This document shows, one piece after another, positions 11,426 through 22,519 of a stretch of DNA of 64,000 nt. The notes under the pieces are model-generated. The model saw nothing but the letters and a program-made list of their open reading frames with translations, did not search any database and was not told the origin of the DNA. The DNA is from Rana temporaria. Its lineage: Eukaryota; Chordata; Amphibia; Anura; Ranidae. Made by a program: the position numbers and the translations under genes. The stretch covers positions 198,725,544-198,789,543 of the forward strand of contig NC_053494.1 of the NCBI RefSeq assembly GCF_905171775.1, read 5' to 3'. Position 1 is the first letter of the stretch; every line of letters starts with the position of its first letter.

Positions 11426-11759
11426 TTTTCAGGTCGGTCCAATTTAGACCCTGAGAAAGCCAGTGGAGGATCAAGGGGAGAGAGCGCTCCAACAACAGCT
11501 AGTAAAGCCTGTAATGGTGACATCACCCCTCCCCCAGCTCTCATCGCTGTCATCTTTACAGAGCAGACAGTGGAAGGCAGGACAGTTCTGGACAGATGAC
11601 AGAGTTAACTTTTCAAGTTAACAAGCTGGTGATTGATTGCTAGGACTTCCCTGCATCCTAGCAACCAAAGTCCTAGCAACCAATCATCAACTTGCAGCTC
11701 CTGCCCTCTGTCAAGACCTGCTATGCATCCCACCCTCCAAACTGTCTGTGTAAGGTAGG
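11426..11759. other. No recognised feature
   Basis: Left flank of the G-rich minisatellite. It contains short inverted gttaactt/aagttaac and ctagcaacca repeats but no recognised element. Confidence 0.3.
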
Positions 11760-12485
11760 ACTGTGGAGGGGGGAGGGGGAACGTGAAGGGGGCTGAGGAC
11801 AGTAATATGGGGGAGCTAAGGACTGTAATGTGGGGGGCTGAAAATTGTAATGTGCAAGAGGGCAGAGGACTGTAATGTGGAGGCGGGGTGCTGAGGACAG
11901 TATTGTGGGGGACTGAGGACAGTAAAATGGGGAAGCTGAGGACTGTAATGTCGGGGGGCTGAGGACAGAAATGTGGGGGGCTGAGGACAGTAATGTGGGG
12001 GGCTGAGGACAGTAATATGGGGGGCTGAGGACAGTAAAATGGGGAATCTGAGGTCTGTAATGTGGGGGCTGAGGGCAGTAATGTAGAGGGCTGAGGACAG
12101 TAACATGGGGAAGCTGAGGACTGTAATGTGGGGGGCTGAGGGCAGTAATGTGGGGGGCTGAGGACAGTAAAATGGGGAAGCTGAGGTCTGTAATGTGGGG
12201 GGGAGGGGCTGAAAAAGTAATGTGGGTGGTTGAGGACAGTAAAATGGGAAAGCTGACGACTGTAATGTGGGGGGGGGGGGGTGCTGAGAACAGTAATGTG
12301 GGGGACTGAAGACAGTAAAATGGCCAACCTTAGGACTGTAATGTGTGGGGTATAGGAACTGTAATGTGGGGTGGCTGATGACTGTAATGTGGGGGGGGGG
12401 GGGGCTGAGGAGTATAATGGGGGGGGGTTGCTGAGAACCGTAATGTGGGGGGCTGAGGACAGTAACGTAAGAGATGCAAGGGCTG

Positions 12486-12523
<38 letters not shown>

Positions 12524-12665
12524 GGGGGGTGCTGAGGACTGAAATGTGGGGGGTTAAGGACAGTAAAATGGGGAGGCTGAGAACAGTAATGTGGGGGGGA
12601 GGCTGAGAACAGTAATGTGGGGGGCTGTAGACAGTAAAATGGGCACCCTTAGGACTGTAAGTGCC
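11760..12665 (+). repeat. G-rich minisatellite, plus-oriented arm
   Basis: About 35 degenerate units of roughly 22-30 bp, of the type ctgaggacagtaatgtgggg, with variable G-run lengths and taatg/taaaatg variants. A GT run (12488-12521) interrupts it. The 240-codon minus-strand ORF here is a repeat artefact. Confidence 0.9.
12488..12521 (+). repeat. (GT)n microsatellite
   Basis: An uninterrupted run of about 17 TG dinucleotides inside the minisatellite. Confidence 0.95.
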
Positions 12666-12769
12666 GCAGTACCATGCAGCTTGGTGTTGCACAATATCTA
12701 AAAAAAAAAGAGTTGGGGACTTCTTTAGCTGCCCCCTTCCTCTTAACATCACCCACTCTCTCAACCCCT

Positions 12770-13240
12770 TTCACAGTAGTGTTCTCATACCTCCTTGACA
12801 TCAACCCCCACCCCCAACGGTACTGTCCTTTGCCCCCCTTCCCTACAGTGTACTTTGCTCCTTTTTATATCACCCTCCCAAATTACTATCATCGGCCCCC
12901 CTGCACATTACAGTTCTCATCCCCCCCCACATTACTATTTTCAGCCCTCCCACATTATTGTTCTCAATCCCCCCACATTACAGTCCTCAGCCCCCCCCCC
13001 CCACATTACAGTACTCAGCCCCCCCTTCCCACATTACAGTCCTCAGCCCCCCCACATACACATTACAGCCCTGAGCTTCACTTACTTTATTGTCCTCAGC
13101 CCCCCACATTAATGTTCTCAGCAACCCCCCCCCCCCCATTATACTCCTCAGCCTCCCCCCACATTAAAGTCCTCAGCTCCACACATTACAGTTCTTACAC
13201 CCCACACACATTACAGTTCTTACACCCCACACATTACAGT
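12770..13240 (-). repeat. Same minisatellite in inverted orientation
   Basis: Units such as cccacattacagtcctcag are reverse complements of the preceding array. The switch occurs across about 12666-12769, a non-repetitive segment with an A10 run. The 189-codon plus-strand ORF here is a repeat artefact. Confidence 0.88.
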
Positions 13241-13371
13241 TAAGGTTGTCACATCATCCCTTTAATCCTGGACACATATTAATTACACAGGTTCTTTTCT
13301 GCATTAAATCAGCCTCGGAACCTGTGTAGTTCATATGTGTCCTGAATTAAAGGGATGATGTGGCAACCCTA
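13241..13371. mobile_element. Palindromic MITE (ggttgccacatcatccc)
   Basis: The arms ggttgtcacatcatcccttt and aaagggatgatgtggcaacc are inverted. Inner arms aattacacaggttc and gaacctgtgtagtt continue the palindrome almost to the centre. No clear TSD. Confidence 0.75.
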
Positions 13372-13641
13372 GGCACCATGTGTTTTTTCGCACGTGGTGT
13401 CAGGTGCCAATGTGTGAATTAATGACACCCCTGTTCATCTGCTAAAGTGTTCCTCTGCAGGTTGGGAACACATGCGATTTTATGTCCGTTCCCCAGTTAC
13501 AGAGATGGGAATCTAGCCTAAGAGGAGAGAGGGTCTGAGGATCTAAGTCATCATATAAACATATGATTTGGACCTCTGTTGGAAGGAAATTGTACTAATC
13601 AGACCTCTGTGAATTTTAATGCAATATTCCATGGTCTAGAT

Positions 13642-14093
13642 GAGGGTCTCCAAACCTTCCATTATTATCCCCCAGACTTTAGAGGGGCCGGACTGTGGCC
13701 ACTAGGATTAGAAAGTGTCCTGGTGTCGGTAGCAACGCCCCACCATTGGTGAAATAGTACCCTTTTGTTGGTGTCAGTGTAAGGAATAGTGTCCCATCAT
13801 TAGTGTCAGTGGGAGGAATAGTGCCCCATCATTGGTGTCAGTTGGAGGAACAGTGCCCCATCATTGGTGTCAGTGGGAGGAATAGTGCCCCATCATTGGT
13901 GTCAGTTGGAGGAACAGTGCCCCATCATTGGTGTCAGTGGGAGGAATAGTGCCCCATCATTGGTGTCAGTTGGAGGAACAGTGCCCCATCATTGGTGTCA
14001 GTGGGAGGAACAGTGCCACAAGAGCCAGATAAAAGCAAGCAAAGGGCCGCATCTAGCCCCGGGCCCCAGTTTGGAGACCACTGGCATAGATTA
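13642..14093. mobile_element. hAT-like MITE with internal minisatellite
   Basis: Inverted termini gggtctccaaac and gtttggagaccactg. The flanks gtctagat (13634-13641) and gcatagat (14094-14101) agree at 6 of 8 positions, compatible with an old hAT TSD. Confidence 0.7.
13765..14015 (+). repeat. 33-bp minisatellite with 66-bp dimer periodicity
   Basis: About seven units of the type gtgccccatcattggtgtca followed by gtgggaggaata or gttggaggaaca. The two variants alternate through most of the array, giving a 66-bp higher-order unit. Confidence 0.9.
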
Positions 14094-14194
14094 TGCTGGA
14101 CATCAGCCAGGAAATAAGATGAGCTGTGTCTGACTTGCGGCAGCTTCTAATGCACATTGTGAGAAGCTCGCAGTGTGCAGTGAAATCAGAGTAA

Positions 14195-14644
14195 TGCCGC
14201 GTACACACGACCGTTTTTCATGACGAGAAAATGCAATTTTTTTGATTGGTTGTGAAAAACGGTCGCGTGTAGGCTCCAGAGTATTTTTCTTGACGAGAAA
14301 AATGCCCGAAAAAATTTAGAACATGCTGTATTTTTTTTCGTCGTTTTTCACCCCGTGAAAAACGGTTGTGTGTACGCTTTAACGAGGGGGAAAAAAACGT
14401 GCATGCTCAAAAGCAAGTTATGAGACGGGGAAATTAGCAAAAGCAGCCCAAAGAGTGGCACCATACGAATGGAACTTCCCCTTTATAGTGCCGTCGTACG
14501 TCTTGTACGTCACCGCGCTTTGCTAGAGCATTTTTTTTTTCACGATCGTGTGTAGGCAAGGCAGGCTTGAGAGGAATCACAACAAATCACGAGAAAAACA
14601 TATTTTTTTTGCATGACATGAATAACGGTCGTGTGTACGTGGCA
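14195..14644. mobile_element. MITE, cgtacacacga family, TSD TAA
   Basis: The termini tgccgcgtacacacgaccg and cggtcgtgtgtacgtggca are inverted and flanked by TAA at 14192-14194 and 14645-14647. Interior stems include tttttcatgacgag. TAA fits the TWA target of PIF/Harbinger transposons (known for that superfamily). Confidence 0.85.
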
Positions 14645-14676
14645 TAAGACATTTTTCAGCCTGTACAAAAGTGTAA

Positions 14677-15385
14677 AGCCTCGTACAAACGACCGTTTTC
14701 TTCAGCAAAATCCATCAAGAAACTTGGTGGCAGAGCTTTTTTGCAGAGGAAAACGGACGTGTGTATGTTTTTCGTCAAGAAAACTGTCGTGGATCTCGAC
14801 GAGAAAATAAGAGATAAAAAAGTGGAGTGTATTTCTGCGCCAATGTGATAAGCAAAATTATTAAATCATTACGTGAAATAAAAATTGGTACTTTAAGAGA
14901 AAATAAGAGAACATGTTCTCTATTTTTTCGTCGGGAGTCTCAATTTCCTTGTCGTGTTTCTCGTCGGGCTGGTTTATGACGAGAAACGCGTTCGTGCATA
15001 TGCTTAGAAACCCACGCATGCTCAGAATAAAGTATGAGATGGGAGCGCACCTTCGGTAAAAGTAGCATTCGTAATGGAGATAGAACATTTGTCATGCTGT
15101 AACAGACTGAAAAGCGCAAATCGCCTCTCACCAAACTTTTACTAACACGCAGTAACATGAGATTAGCAAAAGAACCCCCAAGGGTGGCGCCAGTGGAATC
15201 AAACTTTCCCTTTATAGTGCCGTCGTACGTGTTGTACGTCACCGCGTTTGAGAACGACGAGATTTTGTCTTGACAGTGTGTACGCAAAGAAAGCTTGACA
15301 AGATTCTCGACAAGCCTAACAAGGAACTCGTCAAGGAAAACGATGTTTCTTTTACGACGAGATTCTCGGGCGTGTGTACGAGGGC
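14677..15385. mobile_element. MITE, cgtacacacga family, long copy, TSD TAA
   Basis: It runs from agcctcgtacaaacgaccg to ggcgtgtgtacgagggc with TAA at 14674-14676 and 15386-15388. The interior shares blocks with the preceding copy, such as ccctttatagtgccgtcgta and acgtcaccgcg. The 157-codon minus-strand ORF is not recognisable and reads through repeat sequence. Confidence 0.8.
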
Positions 15386-15413
15386 TAAGACTAAAGGGAA
15401 GACTGGAGTCCAC

Positions 15414-16140
15414 TAGGTAGATTCACATAGAGTTAGGCCGGCGTATCAGTAGATACGCCGACCTAACTCGGAATCTGCGCCGACCGAAGTTTAAGTGTAT
15501 TCTCAAACAGAGATACACTTAAACCTATCTAAGATACGACGGCTTGCGCCGTCGTATCTTAGGGTGCAATATTTAGGCTGGCCGCTAGGTGGCGCTTCCA
15601 TTGCGGTCGGCGTAGAATATGTAAATCACTAGATACGTTGATTCACGAACGTACGCCCGCCCGACGCAGTACAGATACGCCGTTTACGTAACGCTTTATC
15701 AGGCCTAAAGTTATTCCATCAACTAGTTCGAATAGTAATGTTAAAGTATGGCCACCGTTCCCGCTTCGAAATTCGAAAATTTTACGTCGTTTGCGTAAGT
15801 CTTCCGTGAATAGGGATTTACGTACACGTCAAACTCAATAGGCCCGTGCGGCGTACTTAGCCGCAATGCACACTGGGATATGTAGGCAGACGGCTCATGC
15901 GCCGTTGAAAAAAAAAAACGTCAATCACGTCGGGTCAAACAAAATTAACATAAAACACGCCCCCTCAGACTATTTTGAATTAGGCGCGCTTACGCCCGCT
16001 GCATTTACGCTACGCCGCCGTAAGTTAGGAGGCAAGTACTTTGTGAATACAGTACTTGCCTCTCTGACTTAAGGCGGCGTAGCGTAAATACGATACGCTA
16101 CGCCGCCTTAAAGTTGCGGCAATGTATGTGAATCTAGCCA
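15414..16140. mobile_element. Family I element, 727 bp, TSD CAC
   Basis: The termini taggtagattca and tgaatctagcca are inverted, flanked by CAC at 15411-15413 and 16141-16143. Internal hairpins: gttaggccggcgtatcag/ctgatacgccgacctaac type at the left, a stem around 15505-15525, gatacgacggc/gccgtcgtatc, and the long ctacgccgccgtaa...ttaaggcggcgtag stem near the right. Very CpG-rich and non-coding. Confidence 0.9.
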
Positions 16141-16153
16141 CACGTGTCCACCC

Positions 16154-16679
16154 TTAAAGCGGCGGTTCACCCTTAGAGGGCACTTTTCCCCCTTAGATTC
16201 CTGCTCGTTTTTACTAGGGGAATCGGCTATTTGTTTTAAAATATGAGCAGTACTTACCCGTTTACGAGATGCATCCTCTCCGTCGCTTCCGGGTATGGGC
16301 TGCGGGAATGGGCGTTCCTTCTTGATTGACAGTCTTCCGAGAGGCTTCCGACGGTCGTATCCATCGCGTAACGATTTTCCGAAAGAAGCCGAACGTCGGT
16401 GCGCAGGCGCAGTATAGAGCCGCACCGACGTTCGGCTTCTTTCGGCTACGAGTGACGCGATGGATGCGACCGTCGGAAGCCTCTCGGAAGACTGTCAATC
16501 AAGAAGGAACGCCCGCTCCCGAAGACCCATACCCGGAAGCGACGGAAGAAGATGCATCTCGAAAACGGGTAAGTACGGATCATATTTTAATACAAATAGC
16601 CGATTCCCCTAGACCGAACGAGCATGAATCTAAGGGGAAAAGGGGAAAATTTTAATAAATGGGTGAACTCCCGCTTTAA
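16154..16679. mobile_element. Large palindromic TTAA-type element, copy 2 (complete)
   Basis: A near-full palindrome of 526 bp centred near 16412, with TTAA at both ends (16154-16157 and 16676-16679) and termini ttaaagcggcggttcaccc / gggtgaactcccgctttaa. The arms include cttccgggtatgggctgcgg, cttccgacggtcg and gccgaacgtcggtgcg. Splice-donor-like ggtaagtac occurs on both strands because of the palindrome. TTAA ends suit piggyBac- or Kolobok-type transposition (inference). Confidence 0.88.
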
Positions 16680-17152
16680 GTCGGAATATAACATCACTTA
16701 TGGTAATACATTTTGGGCTTCCAATTGAAGCAATCATCAGGAAGGGCAGCTCATTGTAGTCTATATAATGTCCGTCTTTCAGGCCCATGCTTCGAGGTTA
16801 TTCCAATATTAGAGATCTATTTCCTGCATCTGCATTTGAAGTCTTGTAGATAATGAAGGTGTCATCATGTTGTCTCTGATCTTTGACAAGGGGACATCCT
16901 GGATCATAGATGAGGTCCCTATATTTACTCTGACCTCTGTGCTCTATTCTTCCGGCCTGCTTCCCGGAGACCTCCGCAGTGTACAGAGGATGAGCAGTTG
17001 GGGACGCTCACACAACACGGGGGATGTTTACAGCACAGGAACTGCTAAAAGAGACACAACACAGGCTGAGAACCACGAGCCGTGGCCAGATACCTTATTG
17101 CCGTATGATGAATTTTCTAGAATGCAAAATTCCATGTTGGAGAAATACGTCC
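16680..17152. other. No recognised feature
   Basis: Apparently unique sequence. A 101-codon plus-strand ORF (16867-17172) has no recognisable motif and runs into the next repeat. Confidence 0.35.
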
Positions 17153-17155
17153 TAT

Positions 17156-17835
17156 GGGCCAGATTCAGGTAGAAGTGCGGCGGCGTAACGTATCGTAGAT
17201 ACGTTACACCGCCGCAAGTTTTCATCGCAAGTGCCTGATTCACAAAGCACTTGCAATAAAAACCTAGGCCGGCGTAAGCCCGCGTAATTCAAAGGGGCGT
17301 GTGCCATTTAGATTAGGCGCGCTCCCGCGCCGGACCTACTGCGCATGCTCCCTTTTGAATTTCCCGCCGTGCTTTGCGCGAAGTGACGCAATTTTTTCGA
17401 ACGGCGACGTGCGTAGCGTACTTCCGTATTCCCAGACGTCTTACGCAAGAAGGAAACATTTTTAAATTTCGACGCGGGAACGACGGCCATACTTTATACA
17501 GCACATACGTGTGCTGTGTAAAGTTAGGGCACCAAAAACGACGACTAACTTTTCGACAGGAAACTAGACTAGCAGCGACGTAGCGAACGCGAAAAACCGT
17601 CGTGGATCGCCGTAACTCCTAATTTGCATACCCGACGCTGGTTTACGACGCAAACTCCCCCCAGCGGCGGCCGCGGTATTGCATCCTAAGATCCGACAGT
17701 GTAAAACAATTACACCTGTCGGATCTTAGGGCTATCTATGCGTAACTGATTCTATGAATCAGTTGCATAGATAGTCTGAGAGATACGACGGCGTATCTCA
17801 GATACTCCGTCGTATCTCTTTTGTGAATCTGGGCC
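17156..17835. mobile_element. Family I element, 680 bp, TSD TAT
   Basis: Termini gggccagattca and tgaatctgggcc, with TAT at 17153-17155 and 17836-17838. It includes the hairpins ggcggcgtaacgtatc, gatccgacag...ctgtcggatc, and gagatacgacggcgtatc...gatactccgtcgtatctc. Confidence 0.9.
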
Positions 17836-17850
17836 TATGTGTATGTGGGC

Positions 17851-18643
17851 TTAAAGCAGAGTTTCGCTCATTTGTCTCCTCAACCCCTCCGGTGCCACAT
17901 TTGGCACCTTACAGGGAGGAGGGAGGAGCGGATACAAGACTTTGACAGTCCCTCACTACCGGCATAGCTCCCAACTATCCCTGATTTCGAGGGACTGTCC
18001 CTGATTTGGAGCAAAGACCCTCTGTCCCTCATTCCTCCTCATTTGTCCCTCATTTTGGTCTGATTAATAAAGTTGTATATAAAATGCACTTTTTATCTAT
18101 CAAAAGGTGTTTTTCAGCCCTATAGCTTTGATCTGATTTCTAAATTGCTGCATTTGTCAATTCTAAAAGCCAATATAAAGGAATAGTAGTGGTAAAAAAA
18201 AAAGCACTTGTGGGTTTAACCAATCTTTTTTTGTACAATTCTCCTTTAAGGGGGCGTGGAAAGGGGTGTGTCCTATGCCTGCATACTTTTGCTGATAGGT
18301 GTCCCTCCTTCCCAAGTCAAAAAGTTGGGAGGTATGACTATCGGGAGACCGGGCCACAGCGCATTACATCAGCGGCTCCCTCCTCCTTCCCCTCCCACCG
18401 AGCCAGTAGGAAAGCGCAGCGGTGCCTCGCACATGCGCAGTAGGGATCCGTGAGGAAGCCGTAATGCATCACTACCGACAATGGCGGCGGCAGCACCCGA
18501 CAGCTGATGGAAGCATCAGCTGCGGTGCCGACATCACTGGACTCCATGACAGGTAAGTGTCCTATTATTAAAGTCAGCAGCTGCAGTATGTGTGTGGCTG
18601 CTGGATTTTAATTTTTGCAGGGGTGGGCGGACCTCCACTTTAA
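17851..18643. mobile_element. TTAA-type MITE carrying a nested hAT-like element
   Basis: Bounded by ttaaagcagagtttcgctc and gcggacctccactttaa, TTAA at both ends. It contains the motif ccacatttggcacctta shared with the copies at 44.9 and 49.9 kb, and a splice-donor-like acaggtaagtgtcc at 18549. The interior is interrupted at 17963-18336. Confidence 0.8.
17963..18336. mobile_element. hAT-like element, catacctcccaac family
   Basis: Termini catagctcccaac and gttgggaggtatg, with 8-bp flanks ACTACCGG (17955-17962) and ACTATCGG (18337-18344) matching at 7 of 8. Characteristic interior: gtccctgatttggag, ctcatttgtccctcatttt, tttaagggggcgtgg. Other copies lie at 19.5, 33.0 and 35.1 kb. Confidence 0.85.
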
Positions 18644-18757
18644 ACGCCAATGTAAAAGACAATCATCATTTACACAAATACAATTGCATACAGCCATGCA
18701 CTTGAATGGACGGCTGTACACACCACCTGTGGCTCCCCAGGCACAGGAAAACACCAA

Positions 18758-19481
18758 GGCCCAGATTCTCAAAGGACTTACGACGGCGCAGCGCCATGTA
18801 CGCCGTCGTAAGTCCTAATCTGGGCCGTCGTATCTATGCGACTGATTCTTAGAATCAGTTACGCATGGATATCCATTCGATCCGACAGGCGTAAGTCTCT
18901 TACACCGTCGGATTGTAACTGCAATTTTTTTCCCCCCGCTAGGTGCCGCTTCCGTCGATTTCCGCATTGAGTATGCAAATTAGCTATATACGCGAATTCC
19001 CGAACGTACGCGCGGCCGACGCAGTAAAGCTACAATGTTTACGTTAGGCTTTTCCCGGCGTAAAGTTGCCCCTGCTATATGAGGCGCAGCCAATGTTAAG
19101 TATGGCCGTCGTTCCTGCGTCGAAAATTTATAAAATTACGTTGTTTGCATAAGTCGTCCGTGAATGGTGCTGGACGTAATTTACGTCCACGTCAAAACCA
19201 ATGACGTCTTTGCGACGTCATTTAAAGCAATGCACGCTGGGATCTTTTAGGGACGGCGCATGCGCAGTTCGTTCGGCGTGGGGACGCGCTTCATTTAAAT
19301 GAAACACGCCCCCCTACCCGCCGAATTTGAATTCCGCCGGGTGATTTATGCTACGCCGCCGCAACTTTACAGGCAAGTGCTTTGTGAATAAAGCACTTGC
19401 CTGAAAAACTTGCGGCGACGTAACGTAAATGAGATACGTTACGCCCGCACAGTTTTACGCCCATCTACGAGAATCTGCCCC
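18758..19481. mobile_element. Family I element, 724 bp, TSD CAA
   Basis: Termini ggcccagattctc and gagaatctgcccc, with CAA at 18755-18757 and 19482-19484. The left stem is ggacttacgacggc / gccgtcgtaagtcc. It contains atgcaaat at 18973 and the aaagcacttgcctg hairpin near the right end. Confidence 0.9.
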
Positions 19482-19493
19482 CAAGAGTGTTAC

Positions 19494-19847
19494 ATACCTC
19501 CAAACATTTTGAGATGGGAATGAGGGACATCTACTAACAAATGTATGAAGGCATAGGACACGCCCCCTGCCACACCCCCTTAAAGGAGAATTAACAATAA
19601 AAGGTTAATTAAATCCACAAGGGACTTTTTTTTTTTACCACTACTATTTCTTTATATTGGCTTTTAAAATTTATAAATAAAGCAATTAAAAAATGGGGTG
19701 AAAGGTTTAGCACTGGGAAACACCTTTTGATAGATAAAAAGTGCATTTTATATACAACTATATAGATCAGCCCAAAATGAGGGACAATTGTGGAGGAAAG
19801 AGGGACAGAGGGACATTGTTCCAAATCAGGGACAGTTGGGAGCTCTG
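19494..19847. mobile_element. hAT-like element, catacctcccaac family, reverse copy
   Basis: The left end catacctccaaac and right end gggacagttgggag bracket the reverse complement of the 18.0-kb element's interior (ccacacccccttaaaggag, gatagataaaaagtgcattt, aaaatgagggacaa). The flanking 8-mers do not match clearly. Confidence 0.8.
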
Positions 19848-20238
19848 GATGCTAGAGCTCCCTTGTACATCCACATGTAGCCTTGCACCAAATTTTTGCT
19901 ACTCATATAATAGGTGTGAGGTTTGGGTTCAGACCAATGTCAGTACCAACATGGCTGTTAGGTAAACGGGTATACTGCCAGTGTCCAATCACAGCAGACC
20001 ATACGACAATTCTAAACAATGAATGGCTTCTTTTCATGGCATCCAATGTACACAATTGTGTTGCTAGCTGTGATTGGTCACAGTGATCACATGGTACAGA
20101 CAGGGCAAATCACAGCTAATCACAACAATAGACAGTGTCTACACACTGTAATTCAGTAAAAATATTTTATTTACAGCAGTGAAATTCACTGCTATAAGCA
20201 AGTATAGTATGCACAGAAAATCAACTCCCCAGAGATGC
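19848..20238. other. Mostly unrecognised; short shared stretch
   Basis: Around 20070-20095, ctgtgattggtcacagtgat with cacatggta resembles a stretch in the ttaaccactt element at 55.45 kb. Otherwise nothing was recognised. Confidence 0.35.
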
Positions 20239-20634
20239 TTACCTGTAGTTAGTGTAAATATCTCTTAAACCTGCGCGGTTTAGGAGATTACCATATACGC
20301 TTGCGCCGACGTCATCGGCGCATGCGCAATGAAGAAAGGGCTCACTTGTGCCGTTTCTTCAGCAGTGTGCAATGACTGTCGGCCCTCACACGCATACGGC
20401 CCGGCTGACGTCATCACGGCCTGGCTGATCACAGCGCCGGAGCCCTCGAACCCAGGAAATTACTCCGGGAGACATGTTGCTGATCACAGCAGCGTGCGGG
20501 CCGCTGCAACAGCTTCGTTCTAAGGTAAGTATTTCATAATGAGCTAGTATGCGATATTAGCTCATTATTCCTTTGTCTTACGTGTTCTATTTTTTTTGGG
20601 GGGGGGGGGGGGAGTTCGGGTTTAAACCACTTTA
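20239..20634. mobile_element. TTAA/TTTAAAC-type MITE fragment
   Basis: It contains gcttacctgtag, the inverted pair tctcttaaacctgcg/cgcggtttaggaga, a GC-rich core and a splice-donor-like aaggtaagtatttc, then a G16 run and cgggtttaaaccactt. The tctcctaaacc-type hairpin is shared with 58.47 kb. Confidence 0.55.
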
Positions 20635-20748
20635 TATAGTTATGCACTAACTGTACCCTTTAGATCAGTAGATGGCGATGTGGAGCTAACCTAACATTAC
20701 TTCTTGTGTTGGAGGATTCTCTTATCCCTATACCCCTTGGGGTAGATT

Positions 20749-21478
20749 CATGTAGGAGATACGACGGCGTATCTCCAGATACGCCGTCGTATCTCTGAGT
20801 GTGCGGCGTCGTATCTATTCGCCTGATTCATAGAATCAGTTACACATAGATTTGACTAAGATCCGACTGGCGTAAGTCTCTTACGCCGTCTTATCTTAGT
20901 TGCAATTTTAGGCTGGCCGCTAGGTGGCGCTTCCGTATATTTATGCGTCGAATATGCAAATTAGGTAGATACGCCGATTCAGAAACGTACGTTTGCCCGG
21001 CGCATTTTTTTACGTCGTTTACGCTAGGCTTTTTCCGGCGTATAGTTACTCCTGCTATTAGGAGGCGCAGCCAATGTTAAGTATGGACGTCGTTCCCGCT
21101 TCGAATTTTTAATTTTTTACGTCGTTTGCGTAAGTCGTTTGCGAATAGGGCTGGACGTCATTTACGTTCACGTCGAAAGCAATGCCGATTTACGGCGGAA
21201 TTTCGAGCATGCGCACTGGGATTCTTTCACGAACGTTGCATGCGCCGTTCGTAAAAACGTAAAATACGCGGGGTCACCATTAATTTAAATAAAACACGCC
21301 CCCTACATCCCCATTTGAATTAGGCGGCCTTACGCCGCAACACATACGTTACACCGCCGTAACTAAGGGCGCAAGTTCTTTCTGCATACGGAACTTGCGC
21401 CCAAAGTTACGGCGGCGTAACGTATCTGAGATACGTTGCGCCAGCAGAAAGATCCGCTGATCTTTCTGAATCCGGCCC
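20749..21478. mobile_element. Family I element, 730 bp, TSD CTT
   Basis: Termini ggggtagattca and tgaatccggccc, with CTT at 20746-20748 and 21479-21481. The left subterminal hairpin ggagatacgacggcgtatct / agatacgccgtcgtatctct is near perfect; the right hairpin uses acaccgccgtaac and ttacggcggcgtaacg. Confidence 0.9.
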
Positions 21479-21481
21479 CTT

Positions 21482-22030
21482 GTGTGTTTGTTCTGTGTTC
21501 AGTTCTTGAAGTTGAAAAAGTCTCACAGCTACAGCCGAGTATTCAAGAGAGACCAAAACTAAATGCCCTAAAATGTCAAAGAATGCAAAATAAGAGTCAT
21601 ATTTTATTATAATACCAACTAAATGCGACATCTAACTGCCAGCGGCCTGAATGTATGCAGACTTTCATTGTGTACAAATATCACCCAGGACTGCCATACG
21701 CCAGGCTGCATTTAAATACAATATATTCATTACCATCAGTATGTAAAGTTTTACTAAATGAAATATGAAGACTGTCATTGCTGGACTCTGTTTCTTACCA
21801 TGCTCGTTTCCTGAGAGCTCGGCTGTTGCAATGGCCCAGGAAATGTAAGCCTTTGGACAACATTATCACCCCATTAAAGGGAATCTAAACCCAAAACCAC
21901 AAATGTACTATTGTACAGCTCACTAGTCCGTGGTGTGGTTGCTGCATTCATTTTATTATCCGGGCTTCTTTTGCTTTATTTTCCCCTGGTAATGCTGCAA
22001 ATAACACAATTTCTGTCCCCGAGTGGCTAT
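21482..22030. other. No recognised feature
   Basis: AT-rich and apparently unique; no coding signal was recognised. Confidence 0.35.
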
Positions 22031-22200
22031 GTAGGGTTGCCACCTTTTCTTCAAGCCAAACCTGAACACTTTAGCACCATTCAGCAATTTTTTTTTTGGG
22101 GGGGGGACTAGGGTTGCCTCCTGTCCGGGATTCACCCGGACAATTCGGGTTTGGAATCATACGTCTGGGTTTCAGGCGTCCCGAAAACCCATACACATTA
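22031..22200. mobile_element. Fragments of gtagggttgcc (hAT-like) elements
   Basis: Two tagggttgcc starts (22032 and 22110) are followed by cctgtccgggattcacccgg and gggtttcaggcgtcccgaaa. They look like left termini of hAT-like elements without a visible right end. Confidence 0.45.
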
Positions 22201-22519
22201 TTCAGATCGGACTATGGCTTCCTAGCATGGTTGCTTTCTGCAGTTGTGTAAGCCGAGAGTGTCTGTTACACTCTCTTTCACACTTCCCATAGCCAGCACT
22301 AACAACCCCCCCCCCCAACACACAGACGAGAGAGGGCTCAATCTACTCCTCTTCCTCCCTCCCCTACCCCTGTGTCTGTTACACTCCAATCCCCAGTGAT
22401 GTGCCTCAGAAAAGGAAAGTGGGGAACAGAAAGGGGTGAGTGAGCTCACCATCCATCCCTGTCTGTGACTGAAGTCTCCCCCCTTCTCTCTCCAGCCTCT
22501 GAGTGGGTACACAAAGGTA
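22201..22519. other. No recognised feature
   Basis: Apparently unique; short ORFs on both strands are not recognisable. Confidence 0.3.

Noticed and set aside
11605..13243. ORFs of 240, 189, 144 and 105 codons rich in HYSPQPP-type repeats
   Set aside because: These translate the G/C-rich minisatellite in several frames and both orientations.
14940..15413. 157-codon minus-strand ORF
   Set aside because: Lies within a MITE with clear ends and TAA duplications; no recognisable protein motif.
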